Source of the DNA: Eonycteris spelaea
Lineage: Eukaryota; Chordata; Mammalia; Chiroptera; Pteropodidae
Assembly: GCA_003508835.1 (NCBI GenBank)
Contig: PUFA01000084.1
Location: forward strand, 4,650,001 to 4,714,000
Length of the DNA stretch: 64,000 nucleotides
Reading direction: 5' to 3'
Part shown: one piece after another, positions 38,917 to 50,700 of the stretch
How the letters are laid out: each line of letters opens with the position of its first letter
How positions within the stretch are numbered: position 1 is the stretch's first letter
Made by a program: the position numbers and the translations under genes
Notes under the pieces: model-generated
What the model saw: the letters and a program-made list of their open reading frames with translations, nothing else
Database searches by the model: none
What the model was told of the DNA's origin: nothing

Positions 38917-38942
38917 TTTTTTTTTTTTTTTTTTTTTTTTTT
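38917..38942 (+). repeat. T26 homopolymer in the L1 3' UTR
   Basis: 26 consecutive T where the L1M 3' UTR normally has only a short T stretch before 'gtaaatctaaaac'. This is an expanded mononucleotide run. Confidence 0.95.
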
Positions 38943-38989
38943 GTAAATCTAAAACAGTTCTTAATAATAAAGTCTATTTAAAAATTTTG

Positions 38990-39855
38990 TTTGAGGATTG
39001 AGTTCCAAGATAGCTGTCATAAAATGAAAGCAGTTAAAAAAACCAACTGATTAAAACATTTTTGGGGAAACAAAGGACAAACCTAGTTTTGACCTAAAGA
39101 ATATTATAACCACTAGGGGAAAGTTATTCGACAAATAACTATAGAACAAGATAGTTCTATGTATGGAGAGACAAAAACAGCACAAAAAAAGATATGAAGA
39201 ATGGAAGGGAGCTAATAGGAAAGAATATATTCAAAGAGAAGAAACACAGAAAAGTGTTCTAGAGACCAGTTTGGCTGAAGAGTATTTCTGTACAGTAAAA
39301 GAAACAGAAAGAGGTTTGGACCCAATTGCACAAATCTTTGAGTGCCTAATTTAGAAATTTGGTAATTTATCAAGAATTTCAGTATTTATACTGTTCATCA
39401 ATACTGTTTAAGACCAAAAGTTTAAGTAGTTTCATTTTTACTTAATTTTGGACATCTAAAAGGACATTATTGAGCAGAGTTACACTGTGTATTAGACAAG
39501 ATAAAGTGTTTTGGAGTAGGTTTACAGAGAATTCTCCTATATCCAAAGTTTTAAGGAAGAAATTGCTTAAGTTTTAGGAATAAAAATTAAATTTTGTGGG
39601 CTATATAAAATCAGTATCTAATGTGTTCGACTATTAATATTTCTCTTGTTTATGTCATCTCTACTCTGCTGCAAGAGTATATCTTTTCAATAAAAGATCA
39701 GACATAGTAGGATGTTATCCATATTTCTCTTACTGAAACAAAAACCAAAAGATATAAAGGCAAACCACTTCCAAATGTTCATATAATGTCTTTAAAACAG
39801 TTACTTCATAGGAGACTATATAGCAACTCAAAACAGGACATTTAAAGTTACATTT
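38990..39855. other. Unassigned non-coding DNA
   Basis: Purine-rich left half and A+T-rich right half. A 63-codon open frame at 39163-39354 is lysine/glutamate-rich with no recognisable family. Confidence 0.55.
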
Positions 39856-39857
39856 GA

Positions 39858-40100
39858 TGATAGCCCAGATTTGGAGTCAAACAGAGCTGAGTTTTAAACC
39901 TGGCTCCATTTCTACAACCTATGTGACCTGAGTGAGTTACTTCACCTGTTTGAACCCCATTTTTCTCTTCTGTAAATTGGCGACAATAGTTTCTTCTTCA
40001 GTTTTTTTTATAAAGTTTAAATTAGAAAATATGTACATAATATATATATCAATTTCTGGCATGTAGTAAGCCCCAATAAATGTCAGGCATTATTATTTTA
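39858..40100 (+). mobile_element. MIR SINE, sense
   Basis: Full MIR order: 'gatttggagtcaaacagagc', 'ctatgtgacctgagtgagtt', 'cttctgtaaattggcgacaa', and the tail 'tctggcatgtagtaagcccc' plus 'aataaatgtcaggcattatt'. One T-run disrupts the centre. Confidence 0.9.
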
Positions 40101-43100
40101 AAATAACAATTAACAAGGTACTTCATTAATAATTTGAAATAGTATTCATTATTTTACACCTCACCTTTCCATACATGAATATAAATAATCTTCTTGTAAA
40201 AGGCATAGATGAAGACACTTCTACATTTTATAAGCCTCACTTGGCAAACTCAATTTCTAAATCTTTAGCCAACATTCTTGGATGACCTTCTATTTATATG
40301 TGATAAATAAAGAAACACAACATTATTCTCTCCCTTCTCGTCCTGCAACTAAGATGAGGCTGCTGCTACCTCTGCCTTGCAGGATAGTATGTGCAGTAAG
40401 TGCAATTAATTAAGAACAGGTTAAATGTGCATTGATTCCAAAAATATAGGGTGATAATTCAAGTCCAAACTTGATTTCAAAATGCAGCACTTCAGAAATA
40501 ATGAAACCATGAATGGTGTGAATGAAAGATGATATCACACCAGATGATCCCCACAGTCATTGCTATTTTTATGTCCAGGGAAAGACCTGTTTTCCAGAAC
40601 CTGTGAACAGTACTGGCTAATCAATAAGCAGAGAATCTGTGGCACCAGAGGTTTCTCTAAGCACCTCCTCTCCCCACTCTTTTCTTGAACATTTGAAATT
40701 AGAGTCTATTCATCAAATACTCAGAAGATTTTCTTCCATATAAAGGGATAACAAAGTTTGGGTGAGCATTACCAGAAATAGACATTTTATATTTCCAATT
40801 GCAGACTACCAGCCATATGGTAATCTCACAAATTTGTGAGGGCATGGCTACATATGTGGTGCTTCCAGAATACAAACATGAAATAGGAGGAGGCTTAGAT
40901 ACAATAAAAGACCAGTCTACTTGTTAACTGAAGAAAAGGAGAATAAAGAAATAGAGGAAAAATGGAAACTTATCAGAGAATTATTGTTAGAGGCAATTAA
41001 AGAGATAAAACAAAAATAAGAGTATGTAACAGAAGGCTTGAGATTGTCTAAGCACATGGTCAAATATAAAATGGTTCAAATATAAAATACCAAAGAGAAA
41101 AAGGAAAGCAAAAGAAGAAAGCATGTGTGAAGGGACATAAAATTTTTTTTAAAATTGAAGCAATAAATTATACCTGAAATCTCCCCAGAGACTTGTAAAT
41201 AGGAAACTGAAAGCATTTCCTGCTATTCATTTTATAAGTACAATAAACTTTATCAGCTTTTAGTATTGGAAACATGTGCAAAATTTATAGGCTGCTTACT
41301 TTTGATTTTATTCAGGAGGTAGTATCAGGAAACCAATGAAAAAGAAAATTGGGGTGGAGTTAGGGGTCCTTTTTCCTCCTGTCCAACAACCAAGATTTAT
41401 CATAAAGATTTATCATTTTGCTTCCTGGTCCATTCACTGGAGCCAACGTAAGGTGCTCTGTCTAGCCTGTGATATAATTGGGTTGGTCACAGGCACACAG
41501 CTTCCTGGCTCTACAGAAGGTCATTGAGATAGACTCCTTGAACGAACACAATAACAGCTGTACTCTAGGCCTCCTGTGAGGAGACATTAATAGAAGACTG
41601 AGAAGAAACCAGACTTGAGCTGGCTCTTCGCCATGTGGCCAGATCAATAAAGAAAAGTGCTTTGTAAGGCCGCTAACAGAAGTCTTCAACGCTTGTGTAT
41701 GGCAACAGTAGATGTGACCTTCTGGATCTTTAAGAGCAGGCTGGTTTACATTTAGAAGTGACAAAGAACAGTGTGTCCAGGACTTAAATCTCGTTATAGC
41801 ATGCAAATTTTAAGTTGTGGATCAAGAGCCATAATTTAAAAACCTAGGCACTCTCAAAAATTCTTTACAAAATTCTCCCAGTGTCCTACACTTCTGATGT
41901 GTAAAAAGTGTTCTTGTCAGGTACCAGGTACCTATGTGGCCCGCATAGATTCCCAAACATTTCAGGTGGTATCTAGTTAGTGGCTGCTTCCACCCCTGAA
42001 CCGTTATAGAAGTTTGTACAGATCTGTCAGCTCTTTTTACCTTTTCATTCATTGGCACTGTTTTGTTTTTGTCATTCATTCAGCAAAATCACCCACAATT
42101 TTGACCTATTTAATTGGTCAACTGCAAGCATTATTAAGAATAATCTAAGTAATAAACTATATACATTTAATGCATTATTAAATTTTGGTCCATGTTACAT
42201 TTTTGTTGATTTTTTTTTCCTTTTTTGTCTTATTGCTGGGCTGGAGAAAAAAACATAGGTAAAATTTAGCAGGTAAGAAATAGTAAAAATATGAAAACCA
42301 GCCCTTCACCTTTTCTTTTTTTTCAATTTGGCAAATATTAGAAGATCTAAACAGTAGACATGGGTTTAACAAAGCATTTTTTTTGAGTGCTTGACCAGAA
42401 TTTCTTTAACCATTGTTAGAGAATGCCTTTATGTACTAAATTTACAGCAGCCTGGGTCAAGTTCAAACAAAATTAATTCAACCAAATGTCACTAAAACAG
42501 AATGTATAGATATGCAACTGAACAGAGAAAACTGTCTGTTGTTTGGGACTGATTTTCCTAATGTAAACATTATCATAAAAAATTCTTCTCAGTGTTATCC
42601 GGTGGCTGTTCTCACCTGAAAGGTAGTCATGTATTTCTTTTCACCTAGGAAGAGATGTATATTCCAATGAGTCCATTTGATCATTCATAAAACATATGTG
42701 GAGAATATTAAAATATCCCCAAAACATCCTTTGTGACCTGAAATATACTAGCTCATAGTAATCTAGCAGAGTGACACAAAAACAATATATTAAAACATCA
42801 ACAGTCACAAGCTTGAAGCACACCTCGCTTTAAGGAAAACTGCTCTTCCAGACATTTGCTCTGTCTAGCATAACTTTGACTCATGTGAGTTCCATACCAG
42901 TGGTGCCATCACAATGGAAACGAACTGTCGGGAATATGCAGGTCTACAGTGTGCTCTCCTCTATTAGTTTCAAATGTTACACAACAAACTTGGAATTCTT
43001 GGCAGTCTAAATAAATGCCTTCTTGTTATATCTATATACACAGAGTTCTATGCCATTATTACTGATGTTCTGTATGTCTAAATTTATTTATACAAATCTT

Positions 43101-43315
43101 ATACATTAAAAGTATATATAATACGATTATGGCTTATAGCCTTCATATCAACATTATATTACATTAAACCTAAATGTTACCTGATGATTTAATTTAGAAA
43201 CATTAAATTATCTTGAGTCTCTATCTATCTATCTTATCTGGTAAAAATATGAGAGCTAATGTATGGATATAACCCTGTTTAAGTGCATTTAGATGATAAA
43301 TATAGCCAAATATCC
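40101..43315. other. Unassigned non-coding DNA
   Basis: About 3.2 kb without a recognised gene, RNA or transposon. Minor features are T-rich runs near 42211-42226, a CTATx4 stretch at about 43219-43234 and antisense open frames 41462-41806 and 41822-42079 without domains. 41380-42060 has the most balanced composition. Confidence 0.5.
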
Positions 43316-43320
43316 AACAG

Positions 43321-43356
43321 CACACACACACACATACACACACACACACACACACA
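43321..43356 (+). repeat. (CA)n microsatellite
   Basis: CA array of about 18 units with one CATA interruption, followed by gagaga. Confidence 0.95.
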
Positions 43357-44685
43357 GAGAGATAAAGGATGAGTTCTAATATGAATAGCATTTAATTGGA
43401 TGAGGTTCATTAATTGAATAAAACTTATAAATTCAATGAGAAAGTTAAATACTTGGTTATTTGATACCAAACATAAATTTAAAAGCAACCAGATATTTGT
43501 CTAACTGTTTCTTAATAATTTTTAAATTTTCACCTCTTAACCGAAACATTTGGCTTCCTAATTAAATATTAGCATTTTAATAGCCATGGCTACTATGAAA
43601 GGCTCGTAAAAATAGTCCAAGCAAGAGCAAAGACCCAAGACAGCTGTAACTTTGAGGCCAATGTGAAGTCAAAGAAAATGGATCAGCAGGGTGGGCGTAT
43701 GCTTAGTCTTGTCTTGCTTACATCATGGGACTTTGGGGCAGTTCTCCCCATCTTCTAAGTCAAATGTGACTCCACGGCATGAAACCTGTAGTGTTTAAGC
43801 ATTCTCATTTCAACCTCAGGAAATTATATTAGATGTAATCTTATGAAGGACTTGAGAGTCTGAGGCCATTTTGGCTGAGAGAAATTGCAAGTGTAGCTTT
43901 CAAGTCATATTCTGAAAGGAACATGCCCCAGAGCCAACTATGTATGACTCAATCCATTTTATTAAGCAAAATTTCCCTTTCATCTACAATTGATTAAATA
44001 AGAAACCAAACAGCTATACCCTTCCCCGGCCAAGAAAAGGTGCCATATTTTTTATACTCAATCCCTACAGTTCTGGAAAATCATTTCACCTAATCATTGA
44101 TTCTATCAATGTTCATTCAGCTTTTTTAAAATATTGGTTAGAACAGCCAAACTAACTTTCTCAATTACTTTAAGAAGCATTTGCCATATTCTCTAGCAGA
44201 AGAAATGAAAGATGTGTTTTAGAAGGCAGTGAGTAGATCACAAAGACTCAGAGAATCATCACCATTTTTTATTTATTATTTGTAAAATAATAAATAGTGA
44301 GTGCAGAAATAAACTTAGAAAAAGTCATAGATCTCAGTCAAGAAGCTAATGACCTATGTCAGACAGAGAGAGTGATTTAGTCATAAAGTACATCTGCAAA
44401 AAGGTGGATCTTAAGACTCAGGTTGGAGTGGTGCCTTGGATTCTTTTCAATTTGGAAGGGGTAGTGGAGGAAAAATTTTAATGATGGAGAATCAATGAAG
44501 CTGTTCACCAAGGAAATGAGAAATTGAGTTATACAGAAGAATCAGAAACTCTTTTATGATTTTAGGCATTTATTTGATTCTCAGAATTTTTACACGTTAC
44601 TCAATGATATGCTGATGATATAATATCTCCCTACCCTACTCCATTATACATACACGATATATTGATTCTGTTAAACTCAGAGGCC
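43357..44685. other. Unassigned A+T-rich non-coding DNA
   Basis: No gene recognised. Contains a perfect 12-bp-stem hairpin at 44270-44296. Confidence 0.55.
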
Positions 44686-44689
44686 AGCT

Positions 44690-44765
44690 CTTATACCTAT
44701 GTACCAGAGTATATGGTTCCTAGTATATGCTCAGTAAATGCTTATAGAATAAATAAATGAATAAA
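44690..44765 (+). mobile_element. LINE-2/MIR 3' tail fragment, sense
   Basis: Carries 'atatgctcagtaaatgctta' then 'gaataaataaatgaataaaa', the characteristic L2-type 3' tail. Upstream sequence is too diverged to extend the call. Confidence 0.5.
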
Positions 44766-46080
44766 AGCTTAGTTCTTTCAAGAATAATTTGTACTCTGAG
44801 AAACATTATAAGTCCTGAACAATTTTTTTTTTAATGTGGTAAAGGTATAGGCTTAAGCAAGCAGAGTTAGATAAGTAAAGCCCCAGCAAAGCACATATTG
44901 CTCTATACCTTTAAATGTAGTTTCTCTTTCCATATTTTGGATAGATTTCAACAAAAATATAAACTGCTTTTCAATGATTAAATTGACATTGGCTTTGAGT
45001 TCCTTAGAAAACTGGGGTTGGACATGAAACAGTCCCTTTATTTGTATTGTAAATATGCAAATTAATTTGCATTTCGCAGAGTTCCTTATTTGAAAGATTT
45101 TATCAAGATATCTGTATAGCCACAGAAACCTTTCCACATTTTCATAATTCAAAAAGAATAGGACTGTATATGGTATAGCCCTGGGCAGATTATGAGCAAT
45201 AGGAGCTAGAATGGAGATTAGTGGGAAGGTAAACAGCCATGATAGAAGAGGTAGCACCCAAAAGAAATTGAGACAAAGCTTAAAACATTTTCTGTCTTCT
45301 CACTGGTTCTCTATGCTAGCTATGCATGTAGAAATTGAACTTAAGGAGCTAAAGCATGTGCCTAAATTGTATGGTTAGCTCTTCTGTGATGTTCTAGCAA
45401 AGCCAGATCCCTATATACTCACTGAATGTCAACATTAGCTATACATCATTTGTTTTCTGGGTTAAACTCACAAATTAAGCTCTAGAGGTACACTTGTCTG
45501 TATTTTATTCCTACCCCCAGGATAGAACAGAAAGAATAAGGAGCCTAAAAAATCCATGGCTTGATTGGTTATAAAGATGAAGGCATAATGACAACTGGTG
45601 GGAAGCAAAGTAAAATTGAATTGATTTCACTAGAACCTTCTCTGATGAGCAAATGTATTGGTAACTCATTTTGTCTGTTTCCTACAATGCAATTTTTCAG
45701 AACTCTAGACTTGATCTCTAAATATGTCTTCCATTCCACCTCTCCAACTAATTTGGTGAATGATTCAGGAAGCTGATCTGTGAAAATTCATCTGTATTAT
45801 AATAGTACATGAGGGGAATCTTGACTTATCGAGATACCAAAATCAGGTTTTTCCGCTGCAGGATTCTGACTAGAAATAACACTGTAACCATAGAAACACC
45901 TATTCAATGAATGGTCATGGGAGAAACAACATCAAAATACTATTCAAAAAAGGAAAAAAGCAGAGAGAATTTCCTGACAATTTGATATAGAGAAGAATTT
46001 TCTCAACATAAAAACACTATAGCGTTCTCAGATAAGTGAATTTAGATTTTTTTTTCTGACTCAACAACAAGTAGATATCT
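44766..46080. other. Unassigned non-coding DNA containing an 18-bp POU-type palindrome
   Basis: Unique-looking sequence with no repeat family recognised. It includes the longest open frame of the window (44853-45257, minus, 134 codons). That frame is leucine/isoleucine/phenylalanine rich with no domain and is treated as chance. The palindrome is listed separately. Confidence 0.5.
45055..45072. promoter_or_regulatory. Perfect 18-bp palindrome of two inverted octamers (candidate POU site)
   Basis: The sequence atgcaaattaatttgcat is a perfect inverted repeat: two ATGCAAAT octamers head to head across a central TA. ATGCAAAT is the classical binding word of POU-domain factors (Oct proteins). That a factor binds here is inference from sequence only. 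Confidence 0.35.
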
Positions 46081-46082
46081 TT

Positions 46083-46815
46083 CTACCTTTCATTTGGTCA
46101 GCAAATATTTTTTGAATGCTAACCACATCCCAGTCACTGCTCTAGTCACTGCAGTAAACAAAGCAAAATGACAGATGCAAAGTGATAGATGTAAAGTGAT
46201 AGATGCAAAGAAGAATAAGACAGAAGAGGGAGATAGAACATTATATTGCAAGAGGGTGCTATTTACTAAGGGGTGACTCAGAAAGACCACTATGAAAAGG
46301 TAACAACTAAGCTGACACCTGAAGGAAGTGAGGAAACAAAACAGATTTCTCATTCTGGCCAGAGTAAATGATATGTGTTAAGGCCCTGCAGTGAATGTTG
46401 GAGCAAAGGCATGGAGGCCTATGGTACTGGAATAGAGTGAAGAAGCATGAAAGAGTTGGTGATGAGAGTGAGGTAGTGGGCTCAGATCATGTAGGAATGC
46501 ACAGACCACAGAAAAGACTTGGGTTTTTACTTTGAGTAACAAAGGAATTGTTTGGAAGACTTAACCAGGGGAGTAATGTGCTATTTTCAAGAATTACACT
46601 AGGTGTTATACTGAAATTAAATTATGGTGAGGATGAAGTGAGATGCAGGAAGACCAATTAAGGATGCTATGACAATAAACCAGAAGAGAGGAGACAGTGA
46701 CTCAGGCAGGATGGTAACAGTAAACAAGGCAGTAGTAGGATTCTCAACCAATTTGGAGGCAGAACTGGCAGGATTTGTTGATGGAATGAATAAGAGTGGG
46801 TAGTACAGTGCATTG
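46083..46815 (-). mobile_element. LINE-2, antisense, about 0.7 kb
   Basis: Ordered antisense L2 landmarks: 'tcagcaaatattttttgaat' (46098), 'agtaaacaaagcaaaatgac' (46153), 'aaggccctgcagtgaatgtt' (46380), 'cagatcatgtaggaatgcac' (46483), 'taaccaggggagtaatgtgc' (46562) and 'ggcaggatttgttgatggaa' (46769). It is an old 3' portion without coding ability. Confidence 0.8.
46170..46210 (+). repeat. 14-bp tandem triplication inside L2
   Basis: Three near-identical units, gacagatgcaaagt, gatagatgtaaagt and gatagatgcaaag, lie in direct tandem. Confidence 0.85.
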
Positions 46816-46982
46816 TTGACGAATGAATAAGTAAATATTGATCAAACAAAAAAACTTGTCAAATCCAATTTGCTTATTTCACAGAGAAAAATTGAAGCTT
46901 AAAGAAGTAAGATTACTACTTTTTCTTTTTCCAGAACAATGATAACGTTTTGCATTTACACAGTAGTCTTATGATGATCTTT

Positions 46983-47318
46983 TGTTGTGTGAACTTGTCT
47001 AGGCCATAGTCCCTGGTCATTCAAGTAACTGCGAAGGAATCCTGTAGATGTGATTAAAGCCCATAATAAATTGACTTTAAAGAAAGGAGATTATTTGAGA
47101 GGTCTTTAAAGCAGAACTGAGACTTCCCTGGGGAAGAAGAAATTCTGTAGACATCAGCTTTAGCCCACGCCCTTCCTCATGGTCCACCTTTTGGATTTCA
47201 GATTTGCCAAGCTAGCCCCCACAATCAAATAAGCCAATTTCTTGTAATAACTCTCTTAATGTAACATCCTACTGGTTCTGATTCTCTGGCTGAATCCTGA
47301 TTGATAGTGCTCAGTTCA
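46983..47318 (+). mobile_element. LTR-like interspersed repeat, sense
   Basis: Recognised from the familiar order 'gaacttgtctaggccatagt', 'gtagatgtgattaaagccca', 'gggaagaagaaattctgtag', 'gatttgccaagctagccccc' and 'tactggttctgattctctgg', ending near 'ctgattgatagtg'. This is a common mammalian interspersed repeat of LTR appearance, but I do not assign its family. Confidence 0.6.
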
Positions 47319-47655
47319 ATTCTTCCAGTATAAGCTACTACTATAAGTTATTAGTCAACAATTAGAGTGAACATTCATTCTGTGGTCCACTTGAATAGTT
47401 TAGAAAAGTATAAAACATACACTTGGGGGAAAAAATCCAGCCATACTCATACAAATAAGATAATTGATAACATGTTTATGTAATAGCAGAGTAATCATGA
47501 GATTAGAGTAATTAAAAAAACTAATAATGAATCAGCAATGTCTGATTGTATTTGAGAGAGTCACCTTAATAATTAGTAGTACAGACTGTATAAATTATAT
47601 CATGGGACTATTTTCTTCCACCTACCCCAAAGTAGGTTGTATAGGGAATAACCTA
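47319..47655. other. Unassigned A+T-rich non-coding DNA
   Basis: Nothing recognised between the LTR-like repeat and the L2 scrap. Confidence 0.55.
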
Positions 47656-47659
47656 TAGT

Positions 47660-47745
47660 TGACCAAATCACTGTCTCCTCTTTTCTGGTTTATTGTTATA
47701 GCATCCTTAATTGGTCTTCCTGCATCTCACCTAGTTTCCAGGTTT
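47660..47745 (+). mobile_element. Short LINE-2 fragment, sense
   Basis: 'ctggtttattgttatagcat' followed by 'cttaattggtcttcctgcat' matches a characteristic stretch of L2. It is short, so confidence is limited. Confidence 0.4.
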
Positions 47746-47769
47746 TTCTGTTTATTCCTATGTCAGTTG

Positions 47770-50700
47770 ATCAAAAGGAATACCCTCACCCCCACCACCA
47801 AATGTGGTCATAGGTGTGAGCTGAAGGAGAGATGTCACTGCAACAGTGATAGATGACATAGAGGCTTATGCTACCTGCAACTTGTACTTTCTGGCTCTGC
47901 TCATTCTCAATTCGATATATACTTCCATTTTAAAATTGGATTGACATTGACTTGACTTTATGACTTGATGGGCCTCATAATGTGCAGTCCTGTCTGCATG
48001 GTCAATTGCTGTCCCATGATTTTCCTCTGCCGGAAGCATGGGAAAATTTATTTTGCAAGAGCTATTTTGGTCTCTAGCTGTTTATTGCAGATAGTGTGGT
48101 CTTGCTTTAAAATCTTAGCAGTCCACTTTGCAACTGATCTGTTAGGGCTGACCACAAACTTCAACAACATCTTTCCCATCACAGACATCTATCATTAGTC
48201 CTACAGGACTGTGTGTGCCGGATACGCTGCAGAGCCTTTTCAGCTTTGGGTCTTACTAAAAGCTGGTAGCCCTTTTGTGTCACCTGGTTAAAGCAGTATT
48301 TCCAATTATAATACATGCCAACCCCATAACACAAAGAGACCTTAAAAGTATTGTGATTCTTTATGTGTGGAAGATACAAGATGCATTTATCTCTCCTCTT
48401 TTTTGGAAGGGATATGCTGGCATGTCTCAGATGACTATACAGGCATACCTCGAAGACATTGCAGGATTGGTTCCAGACCACCCTAATAAAGCAAGTCATC
48501 ATCTTTTCACTGGTAGAAGGTCTTGCGTTCATTTTGAAAAAACACAACAATGAAGTGCAATGAAGAAAAATACAATAAAATGAGGTATGCCCGTACTGCT
48601 AAAAATATATGTCAGAGCCCTAAATCTCATTAGATTTACGCCCCCATCCTTTGGAGCACATGTGTCTTACCAAAGCCTCCAATGTATTTGCCATTTCTTC
48701 CTCATGCACTACAACTAACATGATATTCTTGATACATTGGACTGATAATGTTTGAAGAATAGTCTAGGATTATTATAACAGAGGACAGGAGAGTCAACAT
48801 AGCCCAGAACAAGACCATAATATACCAGCATCTATTCCACATGAACACAAACTACTTATTTTTTTTTACACAAAATTTTGATCTATATTCCTAAAAGGGA
48901 TGAACAAGATCTTAGTTGCCAGATTAATGGCTACATGCTATGGATCCGAGGTTGTGTTAAACCGTTATAGCAAAAATACCATATCCAGCACAGCAGTTGT
49001 AATCAGGACTACTACTTGATTGAGTTTGCAATTCACTGTCATCTCTAAAGATCCACCTGTTTTTGTTTTTGTTGTTGCTTTTGTAGATTCAAATGGAGGA
49101 TGTGATGCTATTTATGAATCCATTAAGTTGCTCACAGATGTGACAGCAATCTTGGCTGACTGGGAGAGGGATGTGCCAGTTCAAAGGTGAAAGAACCAAT
49201 ATAGCTATTCTGCCAACTACCAAGTATGCCCATTCCAAATTTATATTTGAGGATCAGGGAAATGATTAGTAAGTCCATTCGCATAGTAAATTCACTGTGA
49301 AATGAAGCTAGACCAAGTTTCCATTTACTAATTGGTTCCCATATGCTCCTGTTAATTGACGCCACAGTGATGCTTTAGATCCCTGGATATCATTGTTAAC
49401 TTAGACCCTTTTTGCAACACTACTTGAAATGACTAGATATTCTCATTTTTCCCAGGGCATGATTATTCAAACAGTCATTGGTATCTTGAGGAAGTGTGGA
49501 AGGAATCATTATCACAATGCTTAACATGGGGTTGTAATTCTCTTCCTTCTGGAGAACTGACTCTGCTTTAAGCAGTGAGATCTGGGACTGAAAATTGGCT
49601 CAGGTTCCAGAAATTTGACAAAAGATGTTGACTTTTTATTGAGATAAGTTCACTTAACCCCCTGATTATCTATCTTTGACTCCTTTGATTGACACATCAA
49701 ACATACTCTTGTCGACTGACTGTGGGTACACAGTGTTATATTAACCTTATCTCCTTTGTCCTGTGTGGGCTGGTCATTTATTACAATCATTATAACCATC
49801 TTGCTTTCGATAATTAAGTGCCACTTCCTGGCCTCTACTATTTTGGCATCCTCTTCATTGCTTTCAGGGTTCCCAATTCTATAACATCTTCCACCGTCAG
49901 CCCCAGCCTACAAAGGATAGCCACTACTGAGCTTCTCATTTATGCCGGCAGCCCTCTCATCAGTGCATTCTTTTTTGCTCTGGTAAATGGAGTACTCAGT
50001 GGACCCTTAAGTGAAACATGGTTAGCAGAAGGGGTTTCGGCTTTACATAGTATACCCACTCTAGCATGCCTATTTCTCTGATATTTGATCTCTTCTTTCA
50101 CCATATGCCATGGAAGCTCTAGTATTTTCAGTTAGTGTGGGTCATGAGTTTTTCCAAATTTCTAAGAGCCATTCTAGCACCAGGTTAGCACTGTCTCCTT
50201 GGTACTTACAGGGTATTAAATCCTGCATCAATGGAGAATGCTTCCCTGTAAATAAATAATTTCTCCTTTATCACCACCATCGCAATCACCATTTTGATCC
50301 AGGACCTCAGGGTCAAGTTCTATACCTTTTTTCCTGGTCCTTTTGTTGACCAGATCCTACAGTTCTTGCTGTTCTTTGAGTGTATATTTCCTTTCTTCTG
50401 CTAGTAAACAGATCAAACACTTCCCAAGTTATGTTGTGATTAGACCCTAGTAATTGATCTGGTGGCCAACAGGTGGAGATAGGTAAAGGGAAAAGTGGAA
50501 GGAAGATGTGGGAATGTACCTAATCTTGCAAGCAAAAGGAAGTGATAACTTTGAGCAGGAAGGATAGGACACTTCTGTGAGTTCAGAGGAAACTCAAGAT
50601 TCAAGATTATTAAGGATATCAACCCAGATAATCTCATCCCAAGCCTCAGAGCCTCACTTCTTTTCAATTAAGACCCTGACCTTGGCAAAGCAGATTTGCC

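Larger units (their letters stand above)
33485..38985 (+). mobile_element. LINE-1, about 5.5 kb, 5'-truncated in ORF2 (L1M type)
   Basis: A long sense L1 starting inside the ORF2 endonuclease region (about 33485-34250). It runs through the reverse transcriptase and the ORF2 C-terminal part (to about 37080) into a long 3' UTR. The 3' UTR ends 'aataaagtctatttaaaa', with AATAAA at 38966-38971. UTR landmarks of the older L1M (MA/MB-like) class are clear: 'gggaaccaggtttctcattg' (37658), 'aggtactctaccctcaaggc' (38317) and 'gtctactcatcaggaaaaca' (38566). The RT catalytic box at 35472-35495 reads F-S-D-E-M-I-V-Y, so one of the two catalytic aspartates is now glutamate. Stops and frameshifts are common. 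ORF1 and the 5' UTR are absent. The element cannot mobilise itself. Confidence 0.93.

Noticed and set aside
41462..42079. Two adjacent minus-strand frames (114 and 85 codons) as a broken gene
   Set aside because: No shared family, no conserved motif, no processed-pseudogene tail or duplications.
44853..45257. 134-codon minus-strand open frame as a gene
   Set aside because: No domain, no signal of coding composition, no splice context. This length is expected by chance in 64 kb.
48179..48553. Open frames of 92-123 codons on both strands as genes
   Set aside because: They run across decayed ERVL pol sequence and into the Tigger element; repeat-derived.
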